DNA from: Caulobacterales bacterium RIFCSPHIGHO2_01_FULL_70_19 | Lineage (GTDB): Bacteria > Pseudomonadota > Alphaproteobacteria > Caulobacterales > Caulobacteraceae | DNA length: 64,000 bases | Assembly: GCA_001794825.1 (NCBI GenBank) | Contig: MGLK01000023.1 | Coordinates: 24,859 to 88,858 of the forward strand | Reading direction: 5' to 3' | Shown: piece after piece, positions 35,626-46,326 of the stretch | How the letters are laid out: every line of letters starts with the position of its first letter | Numbering within the stretch: the first letter of the stretch is position 1 | Translations under genes and position numbers: made by a program | Notes under the pieces: model-generated | What the model saw: only the letters and a program-made list of their open reading frames with translations | The model's database searches: none | What the model was told of the DNA's origin: nothing

Positions 35626-36624
35626 CTACAGCCCCGCCCCCACCACGCTCTCATACCCGAACAGCCCCTGCGCCCCGCCGGTGTGCAGGAACACCACCGT
35701 CTCGCCCCTGAACGCGCCCTTCCGCGCCAGGGCGATCAGCCCCTTCATCGCCTTGCCGGTGTAGACCGGGTCCAGCAGGATGCCGTCGGTCCGCGCCGCC
35801 AGCTTCAGCGCCGCGATGACGCCCTCGTCGACCAGGCCGTAGCCCTCGCCGACGTAGTCGCAGTCGGCCACGACCATCTCCGCCGTCACCGCCTCGGGCC
35901 GCCCCAGCAGGGCCGCCGTCTCGCGCGCCAGCTTGAGGACGTTCTCCTCCTGCTTCGGCTTCGGCGCCCGCACGCCGATGCCCAGCACCGGAATGTCCGC
36001 CCCCATCACCGCCAGCCCGGCCACCAGGCCGGCGTGGGTGCCGGCGCTGCCCGTGGCCGTGACGATCCGGTCCACCCGCAGGTCCAGCTCGTCGGCCCCG
36101 ACCACGATCTCGCGGGCGCAGTCGACATAGCCGAGCGCGCCCACCGCGTTCGAGCCGCCGCCCGGGATCACATAGGGCTTGCCGCCACGGGCGCGCACCT
36201 CGGCCGCCGTCTTCTCCAGCTCGGCGGTCATGTCCGACCCGCCCGGAACGAAGCGGTGCCGCGCCCCCAGCAGCCGGTCGAGCAGCACATTGCCGTTGGC
36301 GACATAGTCGTGCGCCTTCGAGCCGGTCCGCTCTTCCAGGATGACTTCACAGGCGAGGCCGTGGGCCGCCGCCGCCGCCGCCGTCTGGCGCACGTGGTTG
36401 GACTGCACCGCGCCCTGGGTCACCAGGGTGTCGGCCTCGTGCTCGAAGGCCTCGCCGAGCAGGAATTCCAGCTTGCGCGTCTTGTTGCCGCCGCCGGCCA
36501 GGCCGGTGCAGTCGTCGCGCTTGATCCACAGATCGACGCCCAGTTCCTCCGACAGCCGCGGCAACGGCTCCAGCGGGGTCGGCAGGTGGGCGAGGCGGAC
36601 GCGGGGGAAGCGGGCGAGGTGCAT
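35626..36624 (-). CDS. D-cysteine desulfhydrase / ACC-deaminase-family PLP enzyme
   Basis: 332 residues, fold type II PLP enzyme. N-terminal [23 protein letters not shown] Lys48 in [43 protein letters not shown] as phosphate loop, and C-terminal [14 protein letters not shown] with [14 protein letters not shown]. This pattern fits D-cysteine desulfhydrase (D-Cys to pyruvate, H2S and ammonia); L-cysteate sulfo-lyase (CuyA) is a close alternative. Confidence 0.9.
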   Translation of the reverse strand: MHLARFPRVRLAHLPTPLEPLPRLSEELGVDLWIKRDDCTGLAGGGNKTRKLEFLLGEAFEHEADTLVTQGAVQSNHVRQTAAAAAAHGLACEVILEERTGSKAHDYVANGNVLLDRLLGARHRFVPGGSDMTAELEKTAAEVRARGGKPYVIPGGGSNAVGALGYVDCAREIVVGADELDLRVDRIVTATGSAGTHAGLVAGLAVMGADIPVLGIGVRAPKPKQEENVLKLARETAALLGRPEAVTAEMVVADCDYVGEGYGLVDEGVIAALKLAARTDGILLDPVYTGKAMKGLIALARKGAFRGETVVFLHTGGAQGLFGYESVVGAGL

Positions 36625-36659
36625 GGCGGGTCTCCGGTGAAGCGCCTCCTCTAGCTCCG

Positions 36660-38063
36660 ATGCCGTCGCGCGCGAAGGGCGTCGGAACCGCGGCGCGCCG
36701 GGCCGGTTGCGTCGAGGTCATGCGCACCGCCCACGCCCCGGATGTCGAGGACCCGCGGGAGACCCTGCCCCGGCGGCTGGCCGCGGCCATGGAGCCCCTG
36801 CCCGACATCGACGATCCCGCCTTCGCCGCCGCCTTCGACCGGTGGGCCGATCGCCGCGTCGTCCTTCTGGGCGAAGCCAGCCACGGGACGGAGGAGTTCT
36901 ACCGCGCCCGCGCCGCCGTCACCCGCCGCCTCGTCGAACGACACGGCTTCACCATCGTGGCGGTCGAGGCCGACTGGCCGGACGCGGCGGCGCTGGACCG
37001 CTACGTCCGCGACCGCCCGGCCCCGTCCGGCGCGCCGCCGCCGTTCCTGCGCTTCCCGACCTGGATGTGGCGCAACACGGTCGTCGCCGATCTGCTCGGG
37101 TGGATGCGGACCCACAACCTCGGCCGCCCGATGGAGGCGCGCGCCGGCTTCTATGGCCTCGACATCTACAACCTGCGCGACTCCATGGCCGCGGTGCTGG
37201 CGTATCTCGAGACGGCCGACCCCGAGGCCGCCGCCGTCGCGCGCGAGCGTTACGGCTGCCTGACGCCATGGCGCAACGATCCCGCCGTCTACGGCCGCGC
37301 CGTGCTTGGCGACTCGCGGCGGCGCTGCGAGACGCAGGCGCTGGCGCAGTGCCGCGAGATGCTGGAGCGCAGCCTCGCCGCCTCGCTCGCCGACAGCCCC
37401 GCCCTGTTCGACGCCGCCCAGAACGCGCGCCTCGTGGCCGCGGCCGAGCGCTACTACCGGATCATGTACGAGGGCGGCGCGGAGAGCTGGAATCTGCGCG
37501 ACACCCATATGTTCGAGACTCTCGAGCGCCTGCTGGACGCCGGCGGCCCCGGCGCGAAGGCGGTGGTCTGGGCGCACAATTCTCACATCGGCGACGCCCG
37601 GGCGACCGAGATGGGCCAGCTGCGCGGCGAGCTGAACCTCGGACAGCTGGTCCGCGAGCGCTTCGGCGAGACCGCCGCCCTGATCGGCTTCGGCACGCAT
37701 GAGGGCACGGTCGCCGCCGCCTCGGACTGGGGCGGCGAGATGGAGGTCATGACGATCAACCCGGGCCTGCCCGCCAGCGTCGAGCGCCTGTTCCATCGGG
37801 CCGGCGTGGCTCGCGGCCTGCTCGACCTCGGCCCCGCGCTGGAGGCCGGCCTGCGCCGCGACCTCGCCGGCCCCTGGCTGGAGCGCTTCATCGGCGTCAT
37901 CTACCGGCCCGAAAGCGAGCGCCTCAGCCACTACGCCGACGTGCGCCTGCCCGACCAGTTCGACGGCTTCGTCTGGTTCCAGCGGACGCGGGCCCTGACG
38001 CCCCTCGACGGGGCTCCGCCCGAAGGCGGCCACGTGCCCGACACCTGGCCGTTCGGCCTCTAG
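36660..38063 (+). CDS. Erythromycin-esterase-like protein
   Basis: 467 residues from the first ATG; a later ATG at 36720 is possible, and neither has a clear ribosome site. The family motif [19 protein letters not shown] holds the Glu-His pair; also [25 protein letters not shown] and [18 protein letters not shown]. The family includes EreA/EreB macrolide esterases and many proteins of unknown substrate, so resistance should not be assumed. It ends three bases from the convergent BLUF gene. Confidence 0.88.
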   Translation: MPSRAKGVGTAARRAGCVEVMRTAHAPDVEDPRETLPRRLAAAMEPLPDIDDPAFAAAFDRWADRRVVLLGEASHGTEEFYRARAAVTRRLVERHGFTIVAVEADWPDAAALDRYVRDRPAPSGAPPPFLRFPTWMWRNTVVADLLGWMRTHNLGRPMEARAGFYGLDIYNLRDSMAAVLAYLETADPEAAAVARERYGCLTPWRNDPAVYGRAVLGDSRRRCETQALAQCREMLERSLAASLADSPALFDAAQNARLVAAAERYYRIMYEGGAESWNLRDTHMFETLERLLDAGGPGAKAVVWAHNSHIGDARATEMGQLRGELNLGQLVRERFGETAALIGFGTHEGTVAAASDWGGEMEVMTINPGLPASVERLFHRAGVARGLLDLGPALEAGLRRDLAGPWLERFIGVIYRPESERLSHYADVRLPDQFDGFVWFQRTRALTPLDGAPPEGGHVPDTWPFGL

Positions 38064-38066
38064 GCG

Positions 38067-38471
38067 TCAGGCCCGTTCGACGGCCTCGAGCATCAGCCCC
38101 ACGATGCGCTGGCCCGAGGGTCGCGCCTCGCTCATCAGGGCGTCCAGCTCGGGCGCGAGGCCGGGAGAGATGGTGGCGCTGGCCATGGTCCAGCCGTCGA
38201 AGACCCGCGCCTCCACGGGCCGACGGTCCAGCACCTCGATGTCGCGGTGACGCGGGTCGGCGGCCAGGCGGCGCTGCAGGATGTCCAGCTGCCCCGGCTC
38301 TCCCTCGATCACCTGAAGGAAGCTGCCCTTGTGCACGGCCAGGGCGCCGGTGAGGCCGGAGCGGGCGTTGTTGCGCTGCGACTCGCCCAAGAGCTCGGCC
38401 AGCGAGACCAGCACGTCGGTCGGTCGCGTCGCTGTGCTGCGATAGACGAGGCGGTCGAGTCTGTCTGGCAT
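38067..38471 (-). CDS. BLUF-domain blue-light sensor protein
   Basis: 134 residues, a single-domain BLUF protein. The flavin-photocycle residues are all present: Tyr10 (RLVYRSTAT), Asn35 (RNNARSGLTG), Gln53 (FLQVIEGEP), and Trp94/Met96 (DGWTMAS). The start ATG at 38471 follows CGGAGGGG. Single-domain BLUF proteins signal through a partner, which is not identifiable here. It faces the TetR gene at 38879 across a 407-base gap. Confidence 0.92.
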   Translation of the reverse strand: MPDRLDRLVYRSTATRPTDVLVSLAELLGESQRNNARSGLTGALAVHKGSFLQVIEGEPGQLDILQRRLAADPRHRDIEVLDRRPVEARVFDGWTMASATISPGLAPELDALMSEARPSGQRIVGLMLEAVERA

Positions 38472-38614
38472 GGGCCCCTCCGATAGAATCGCGACGCTAG
38501 CCGACGCCGCGTACGCCCGCCACAAATCCATGAAATTCCGCGACTCTGTCCGCGAGCGGACAGGGGGCGCGCCGAGCCTTCGCCCCAGCCCTGAAAAAAG
38601 CCGCCGGCCCGCCC

Positions 38615-38639
38615 GGAACCGAATTCGCGGACCACTGTT
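38615..38639 (+). promoter_or_regulatory. Possible EcfG-type stress promoter
   Basis: GGAAC, 16 bases, then TGTT, one mismatch from the EcfG/SigT consensus GGAAC-N16/17-CGTT. It points toward the hairpin at 38685 and the TetR gene 240 bases downstream. Confidence 0.4.
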
Positions 38640-38645
38640 TATTGG

Positions 38646-38735
38646 CCGGACCTTGCGGCGATGCGCGCTCGACAGCGTCCTAAAGCGGCCCCGGTCTCTG
38701 CCACGCCCCCCGACGCAGACCGGGGCCGCACCTTG
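38646..38735 (+). ncRNA. Candidate small RNA ending in a strong hairpin
   Basis: Downstream of the EcfG-like promoter there are about 40 unstructured bases. A perfect 13-bp stem follows (GCGGCCCCGGTCT with AGACCGGGGCCGC, 19-base loop), then ACCTTGTCTG. No open frame of note is present. The lack of a T-run weakens the terminator reading, so this is tentative. Confidence 0.3.
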
Positions 38736-38743
38736 TCTGATTA

Positions 38744-38841
38744 CAGGGACCCGGGATGAGGGATAAGGATCCCCCATCCGTGGCCGCCGGCGCACCGCGA
38801 CAAGTCAGGCGCCCTTACCCCATCCCTCGTCCCGGTCCCTG
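38744..38841. repeat. Inverted repeat upstream of the TetR gene
   Basis: CAGGGACCCGGGATGAGGGA (38744-38763) is repeated inverted as TCCCTCGTCCCGGTCCCTG (38823-38841) with one indel and one substitution, 59 bases apart, ending 38 bases before the TetR start. It may be a regulatory or REP-like element. Confidence 0.5.
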
Positions 38842-38878
38842 ACTTGCCCCCCGCCCTCCCCGGCCCGATGCTCTCCGC

Positions 38879-39496
38879 ATGGCCGAATCGCCGGTATCCA
38901 GTCCCGCCCGCCTGCGCGACCGTCGCGCCACCGAGGCCGCCATCGTCGAGGCGGGCCAGCGAATCCTCCTGCGCGACGGCTTTCCGGGCCTGAACGTCCA
39001 GACCCTCGCCGCCGAGGCGGGCTGCGACCGCAAGCTGGTCTATCGCTATTTCGAGGGGACCGACGGCGTCGTCGCCCGTCTCGCGGCCCGCGCCGCGGCC
39101 GAACTGGTGCGGGCGCTCGACGCCGCTCCGCCGGCCGCGAACGACAGCCTGCGCGCCTTCGCTCGCGCCAGCCTCGCCGCCTGGCTCGCGGCCCTGCGCG
39201 CCAGCCCGCTGACCCTGCGCCTGATGGCCTGGGCCTTGGTGGAGCGGTCGCCGCTGCTCGAGCGGATCGAGGCCGAGCGCGCCGCCCTGCTGCAGGCGTG
39301 GATGCGCGAACGCCGCCCCCGCCTGCGTGTCCCGCCCGAGGGGGACCCGGTCGCCATCAACGCCGTCCTCCTCGCCGCCGTCCAGCAACTCGCCCTCGCC
39401 GACGGCGCCGCCGTCGGAGGCCTCGCCCTCGACGACCTGGGCTGGCCCCGCATCCTCGCCGCCCTCGACCGCCTGCTCGCCGTCTACGGCGACTGA
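38879..39496 (+). CDS. TetR/AcrR-family transcriptional regulator
   Basis: 205 residues. N-terminal helix-turn-helix with RATEAAIVEAGQRILLRDGF and LAAEAGCDRKLVYRYFEG, then a helical sensor domain. It precedes the TIGR02587/TIGR02588 membrane-protein genes by 40 bases on the same strand, so it probably controls them. The inverted repeat just upstream is a candidate operator. Confidence 0.9.
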   Translation: MAESPVSSPARLRDRRATEAAIVEAGQRILLRDGFPGLNVQTLAAEAGCDRKLVYRYFEGTDGVVARLAARAAAELVRALDAAPPAANDSLRAFARASLAAWLAALRASPLTLRLMAWALVERSPLLERIEAERAALLQAWMRERRPRLRVPPEGDPVAINAVLLAAVQQLALADGAAVGGLALDDLGWPRILAALDRLLAVYGD

Positions 39497-39536
39497 GCGC
39501 GGGAGCGGAAGCGCCTCCTCAGGCGTTGCCGTTTCC

Positions 39537-40367
39537 ATGATGGTCAGCTTCGCCTTCGATCGCGGCCGCGAGACCGCCTACGCCCGCGACCTGGCCCGCG
39601 CCTTCGGCGGAGCCCTGCTGTTCGGCCTGCCGCTGCTGATGACCATGGAGATGTGGTGGTTCGGCTTCCTGCTCGAGCCGTGGCGCCTCGCCGTCTTCCT
39701 GCTCGCCGCCCTGCCCCTGCTGCTCGGCCTGGCCTTCTACGCCGGCTTCAGCGCCCGCCATCGCGGCCTCGGCCACGCCCTGCTCGACACCCTCGTCGCC
39801 CTGGCGGTCGGCTTCCTCGCCGCCGCCGCCACCCTGGCCCTGCTCGGCGTGCTTGAGGTCGACGCCCCGCCGCGGCAGATCGCCGGCCAACTGCTCCTGC
39901 AGGCCGTGGCCGGAGCCATGGGCGCCCTGCTCGCCGGCCGCCAGCTCAGCGCCGGGACCGAGGACGTCGGCGACGAGGACCAGGCCTCCTACCCCGGCGA
40001 GCTGTTCCTGATGGTGGCCGGGGCCCTGTTCCTCGCCCTCAACATGGCCCCGACGGAGGAGATGATCCTCATCGCCTACCGCATGAGCGCGGGCCACGTG
40101 GTCGCCCTCATGGCCGTGTCGCTGATCCTCATGCACGCGCTCGTCTACAGCGTCGGCTTCCCCGGTCAGGAGGCGCACGACCGCCCGCTGTCCGCCTTCG
40201 CCCACTACACCCTGCCCGGCTACGCCCTGGTGCTGCTGGTCAGCCTCTACGTCCTGTGGGTGTTCGGCCGCACCGAGGGCCACGGCCTGGCCGAGACGGT
40301 CGACGCCATGGTCGTGCTCGGCTTCCCCGGGGCGCTCGGCGCCGCCGCCGCCCGGCTGCTGGTCTGA
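39537..40367 (+). CDS. TIGR02587-family (DUF2391) integral membrane protein
   Basis: 276 residues starting at tandem ATGs. About seven membrane helices; the N-terminal FAFDRGRETAYARDLARAFG and FGLPLLMTMEMWWFGF, then LALNMAPTEEMILIAYRMS and LSAFAHYTLPGYALVLLVSL fit TIGR02587. The family is of unknown function and is typically encoded next to a TIGR02588 protein, as here. Stop and next start overlap (TGATG). Confidence 0.85.
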   Translation: MMVSFAFDRGRETAYARDLARAFGGALLFGLPLLMTMEMWWFGFLLEPWRLAVFLLAALPLLLGLAFYAGFSARHRGLGHALLDTLVALAVGFLAAAATLALLGVLEVDAPPRQIAGQLLLQAVAGAMGALLAGRQLSAGTEDVGDEDQASYPGELFLMVAGALFLALNMAPTEEMILIAYRMSAGHVVALMAVSLILMHALVYSVGFPGQEAHDRPLSAFAHYTLPGYALVLLVSLYVLWVFGRTEGHGLAETVDAMVVLGFPGALGAAAARLLV

Positions 40368-40753
40368 TGGCCGCCGCCCGCAAGACGCCCGGCCCGCCGC
40401 CGGCTCCGGCCCTGCTGGAGTGGGCCATGGGCGGCCTCGGCGCCCTGATCGTGCTCGCCGTCCTGGCCGTGGTCGTGGTCGAGGCGCTCGGCCCCCGCGC
40501 CCCGGCCGCGCTCGAGGCCCGGCTGCAGTCGGTCCGTCCCGTCGCCGGCCGCTGGCTGGCCGAGGTCGAGGTTTCCAACACCGGCGACCGCACCGCCGCC
40601 GCCGTCGAGGTCGAGGGACGCCTGGGCCCCGAGACCGCGACCGCCACCCTCGACTACGTCCCCGCCCACGGCCGCGAGACGGTGGTCCTGTCCTTCGACG
40701 CCGACCCCCGCGGCGCGGTCGACCTCAGCGTCCCCGGCTGGTCCGAGCCGTGA
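40367..40753 (+). CDS. TIGR02588-family protein
   Basis: 128 residues. One membrane helix near residues 22-42 (GGLGALIVLAVLAVVVVEAL), then a beta-sandwich-like domain with AEVEVSNTGDRTAAAVEVEG and FDADPRGAVDLSVPGW. It pairs with the preceding TIGR02587 gene through an overlapping start. Function unknown; the two products likely form one membrane complex. Confidence 0.82.
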   Translation: MAAARKTPGPPPAPALLEWAMGGLGALIVLAVLAVVVVEALGPRAPAALEARLQSVRPVAGRWLAEVEVSNTGDRTAAAVEVEGRLGPETATATLDYVPAHGRETVVLSFDADPRGAVDLSVPGWSEP

Positions 40754-41317
40754 TCAGACCGCCCGCCCCGCCGCCCGGCGGATCATGGCCAGCACCCCCT
40801 CCGGATCCGCCAGCCGCTCCAGCCGCGGGACCTCGTTGAGCAGGAACATGCCGCCGTCCAGTCGCCTCCGTCCCCGCTCCGTCACCGCATCGAGGTCATC
40901 CAGCCACACCGTGCGCTCCCGCCGCCGGAACACGTCGATGCGGCCCAGCGCCACCGAATGCCGCACGGCCCCGCCCGGCCCGAGGACCAGCACCCGCCGC
41001 GCGGTCACCGCATAGGTCTCCGCCGCCCGCCGGCGCCACCACCAGACGGCGACGCCAAGCCGGCCCAGTCCCGGCGCCAGCACCGTCAGCACCGCAAGCG
41101 CCGCGAGCGGGGCCGACCGGTCCAGCAGTTGCGCCAGATCTTCCCGGAAGTTGAGCGCCAGCAGGCCGTAGACGACGACCGCGACGCCGGCGTGCATCGC
41201 CACGTCCCAGTCCGGCAGCCAGCGCTGGCCGGGGCGTCCGGCCCACAGCACCGTCTCGCCCGGCGCCGCCGCCTGCCGCGCCCGCCGCAGCGCCTCCGCA
41301 TCGTAGCGTTCGTCCAT
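40754..41317 (-). CDS. PH-like-domain membrane protein
   Basis: 187 residues. N-terminal GETVLWAGRPGQRW, two membrane helices (about 40-60 and 70-95), then a bacterial PH-like domain with ETYAVTARRVLVLGPGGAV and RRERTVWLDDLDAVTERG. Such proteins are of unknown role at the membrane. It ends on the base after the convergent TIGR02588 gene. Confidence 0.75.
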   Translation of the reverse strand: MDERYDAEALRRARQAAAPGETVLWAGRPGQRWLPDWDVAMHAGVAVVVYGLLALNFREDLAQLLDRSAPLAALAVLTVLAPGLGRLGVAVWWWRRRAAETYAVTARRVLVLGPGGAVRHSVALGRIDVFRRRERTVWLDDLDAVTERGRRRLDGGMFLLNEVPRLERLADPEGVLAMIRRAAGRAV

Positions 41318-41455
41318 CCGCGCCTCCCTGCCTGGATTGGCGCGGCCCGGCCGCGCGGTCCAGAGGCCCGGCCGCCTGCGTCAGGTTCTGTGAGCCTGCC
41401 GGGGCCCGCGCCGTCCGCGGTTGAACGTCCCGGCCCTTCGGCCTAGGGTCGGCGC

Positions 41456-43587
<2,132 letters not shown>

Positions 43588-43630
43588 TCCTCCGACTAGT
43601 CAGGGTTCGATTTTTGCGCGATGCAAAGTC

Positions 43631-45076
43631 ATGACCACAACCTCGAAAGACCGCGTCGATTTGCTGGCCTCGCTTCGGCTTCCAGACCGATACGAACCTC
43701 TTCATGACGCCGTCGGTGATCAGCTGGCAAACATACTTGTGGCTCCGGCGGACGCCGCCCAAGACGAACTAGCTAGCATCATAGATGCGGTAAAGGCTGG
43801 CCGACAGGGCACGTTGGTGCCCTTGTCCGGGCCTTCCGGGGCGGGCAAGACGACTTTCGCAGCTTCGGCAAACCAGTGGAAGGCCAAGGACTTCACGTCG
43901 ACTCTACAGTATGCGGGAGAGCTTACCTTCGACGCGCTTGCTCAGTCGGTGGCTACCTTCCGCAAGGGCCTCGCAGCGAACGACAATCGTGTGATCCCGA
44001 TCAACGTGGATCACCGTGAGTCCTCTCCACCTAACGAAGCAGAACTCTCCGCAATAAAGCGCTTTCTTCGGACCACGCCTGGCGGCTCGCCTGCAGTTAT
44101 TTTCTGGCCAGAGACGAACGCGGACACTGCTCTGTCGATTGGTAATCGATATGAAGAAATTGCTGGCGCCCAGCCTGTAAAAACCCTTCGAATCGAAGGT
44201 CCTCCAAGATCCACGTGGGTAGATATAGCCATAAATACCCTGAGATTGGCTAACCATGTAGAAAGCCTAGAAACCTTGGGTGTGGACCCACGAGACTACG
44301 ACCCCTCACAATTCTCTTCTCTAGGTGAATTTCTCCGCCGGATTCAGTCTGACTTCACGCGCCAGCTGTTCGAGCTGAGGAAAAGCCTTCAGAAGCCTGT
44401 TGAGGTAATTATAGTATTCGCGAGCGAGAGCGACGAACCCGGGGTGCTTTCTAGCCTAACAAATAGCAGTAGATATGGCCTCTTGGATACGTCGGGACTG
44501 CTTGCTGCTACCCCAGACTCAGTAATCGGCCGATGGTGGTCGGGCAGGCGCGGCCTTCTTACACGCACCATCGTTCAGCTCAATGCACACGCGTTTTTCT
44601 TGTCTCCCGCGGCGACGATCTCGGCACTCCGAAACTGCGGGCCGACACCTGACGAATTCTTGGACGCCCTTGGTGTGCCTCGCGCCGGGACTTCGCGTGC
44701 AATCCGCGATCTCGGGCGCACCGATGTAGGTAAGCGACTTAGCGGAGCCGGGGCAGCGAAGAATGAAGGCAGAGGGACACCAGCGAAAGAGGCAACCGCC
44801 GCCTTTCAACTTCTTGCTGAGCGTGGATTCAATCTCGGAAAGGACAAGAACCTAAACCGAATAATGGCCTCAGCATGGGCCGCCTTTCTGAACGATAAGC
44901 TTGAGGACGACTCACCACAGATTATTGTAGATTGTGAGACAAGCTTGGATTTCTGCAGACTCATTCCTGACAATGCTATCATCTATGACGATAGCGTCGT
45001 CGCGATTGAGTACACATGGCGCAAGGGTGAATTCCTAGCCTCGAAGAACAGATCCACCGTAGCCAATACATCCTAG
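43631..45076 (+). CDS. P-loop ATPase with nuclease-like C-terminus (possible defence gene), 3' frameshift
   Basis: 481 residues. Walker A is PLSGPSGAGKTTFAAS (GPSGAGKTT at 67-75). VEVIIVFASESDEPG may be Walker B-like. The C-terminal IPDNAIIYDDSVVAIEYTW (Asp447, Glu460, Lys465) recalls a PD-(D/E)xK nuclease core, but no clear E-x-K is seen. Right after the last in-frame codons another frame continues as QYILVKLQNYARELGWSPD to a stop at 45123, so one base seems missing near 45062-45064. One sampled line is 42% GC against 75% in thiC, and Ile ATA and Arg AGA codons appear, which indicates transfer. No family is recognised for sure. Confidence 0.75.
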   Translation: MTTTSKDRVDLLASLRLPDRYEPLHDAVGDQLANILVAPADAAQDELASIIDAVKAGRQGTLVPLSGPSGAGKTTFAASANQWKAKDFTSTLQYAGELTFDALAQSVATFRKGLAANDNRVIPINVDHRESSPPNEAELSAIKRFLRTTPGGSPAVIFWPETNADTALSIGNRYEEIAGAQPVKTLRIEGPPRSTWVDIAINTLRLANHVESLETLGVDPRDYDPSQFSSLGEFLRRIQSDFTRQLFELRKSLQKPVEVIIVFASESDEPGVLSSLTNSSRYGLLDTSGLLAATPDSVIGRWWSGRRGLLTRTIVQLNAHAFFLSPAATISALRNCGPTPDEFLDALGVPRAGTSRAIRDLGRTDVGKRLSGAGAAKNEGRGTPAKEATAAFQLLAERGFNLGKDKNLNRIMASAWAAFLNDKLEDDSPQIIVDCETSLDFCRLIPDNAIIYDDSVVAIEYTWRKGEFLASKNRSTVANTS

Positions 45077-45123
45077 TAAAGCTGCAGAATTACGCCAGAG
45101 AGCTCGGCTGGTCTCCAGACTGA

Positions 45124-45540
45124 GTGCGGAGTTCTGCCGAGAAGCGAGATTGTTCGGTCGGAGGGGATCAACGCGACTCGCCCGTCGCGCTTCGCGCGAC
45201 AGACTGAGCAGAACGGCCGCCGGAGGCGGCCGTAGGGCGCGTCCTTGGCGCCCGCCGCCGCCGACCGGCGATGATCCTGCGGGGGAGGAGGGCGCTGACC
45301 CACGCTTTTCCTTCTCCCAATGGGAGAAGGTGGCGCGCAGCGCCGGATGAGGGTCGGCCGGCGCCATTGGCGCAAGCCGCCGCGCCGGTCGTGACGCGGC
45401 TTCGCCCCCTTGCCGGGAGCCCCTCACCCTTTCGCCTTGCCGCTCGCTTCGCTCCCGGAGGCTCAAGCCCTCTCCCGCCGGGAGAGGGGTCAGCGTTGGC
45501 CGCTCTCGACACCGCCCCCAGCGCGCGCCAGTCTGGCCGA
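45124..45540. repeat. Palindrome-rich intergenic region
   Basis: 417 bases without a supported gene. It contains several palindromes: GGCCGCCGGAGGCGGCC, CCTTCTCCCAATGGGAGAAGG (45310-45330) and CCCTCTCCCGCCGGGAGAGGG (45468-45488). These look like dispersed REP-type elements. Confidence 0.65.
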
Positions 45541-46050
45541 ATGGTCACCCTCGCGCTCGCCCTCGCCTTCGCCGTTCCCGCGCCGCTTGAGGCCGCTGAT
45601 CCGCTGGCGCCTGCCCGCGACGGGCGGCTGCAGTGCCACTCGCCCGACAAGGCGCGAAGGACCTGCGCGGCCCTGGCCGGCTACACCTTCGCGGCGGACG
45701 GAGCGATCCTCAACCAGGCCGAGGTGATGCTGAACCCGGCCCCCCTGATCATCATGCGCGACGAGTCGCCCGTGGTGGTCCGCGTCGGCGCCGTCTGCGG
45801 TCCGCTGGGCGGACTGGAGGACGCCGTCTTCACCATCGACGGCCAGCCGGCCGACCCCGCCACGGCGGACCTGATCCGGGGTCAGGTGAGCGCCGCCTTC
45901 GCCCGGCTGGGAGCGGAAGGCTGCACCCGGTACGCGCCGCAGGGCGAAGGATGGCTGGCCGAGCCCGTCATCGACGGCCAGCCTCGCCCCGATCTCAATC
46001 AGACGGTGATCTGGGTCTCGCCCTCGGACGGCTATTCGGTCCGGCCCTAG
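45541..46050 (+). CDS. Exported hypothetical protein
   Basis: 169 residues. Signal peptide MVTLALALAFAVPAPLEAA, then LQCHSPDKARRTCAALAGY, VVVRVGAVCGPLGGLEDAVF and a C-terminal WVSPSDGYSVRP. Four cysteines suggest disulfides. No family recognised; a ribosome site is not evident, and the gene follows directly on the repeat region. Confidence 0.65.
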   Translation: MVTLALALAFAVPAPLEAADPLAPARDGRLQCHSPDKARRTCAALAGYTFAADGAILNQAEVMLNPAPLIIMRDESPVVVRVGAVCGPLGGLEDAVFTIDGQPADPATADLIRGQVSAAFARLGAEGCTRYAPQGEGWLAEPVIDGQPRPDLNQTVIWVSPSDGYSVRP

Positions 46051-46100
46051 AGCTCAGAGCTCCCCCGCCACCTTCCGCAACGCCTCCTCGAACACCCCCG

Positions 46101-46169
46101 CCGGCTGTCCCCCGCTGATCAGCCACTTCCCCTCCACCACCACCGCCGGCACGCCGCTGATCCCGCGCG
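46101..46169 (-). pseudogene. Duplicated 3' fragment of the FrnE/DsbA gene
   Basis: 69 bases match 46370-46438 in the intact gene with two differences. The minus-strand frame continues past the core as GVPAVVVEGKWLISGGQPAG and VFEEALRKVAGEL, an alternative C-terminus of the same protein. The copies flank a palindrome pair at 46175-46326. Confidence 0.75.
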
Positions 46170-46174
46170 CGTCT

Positions 46175-46326
46175 CCCCTTCCCCTCGAGGGGGAAGGGGT
46201 CGGGGGATGGGGTGGTGGCAGGCGGCGTCCGGAGATGGCGCGGGAGGCGTCGGCGCCCTTCGGCGGGCCCCACAAGGAACAGCGTGCCTCCACCCCTCCC
46301 AACCCTCCCCCGTCGAGGGGGAGGGC
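46175..46326. repeat. REP-like palindrome pair
   Basis: Two palindromes built on CTCGAGGGGG (46175-46199 and 46303-46326) face each other in inverted orientation, with similar G-rich inner arms. They separate the two copies of the FrnE/DsbA 3' end. Confidence 0.65.

Larger units (their letters stand above)
38472..38878. other. 407-base intergenic region with hairpins and a possible small RNA
   Basis: No protein gene is supported. It holds an EcfG-like promoter (38615-38639), a strong hairpin (38685-38729) and an inverted repeat (38744-38763 with 38823-38841). Confidence 0.6.

Noticed and set aside
36660..38063. Reading the erythromycin-esterase-like protein as a macrolide-resistance gene
   Set aside because: The family is broad and no resistance context is present.
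43604..43613. GGTTCGATTT after thiC as a tRNA T-loop or attachment-site remnant
   Set aside because: No matching tRNA arms or second copy at the far end of the AT-rich gene could be found.
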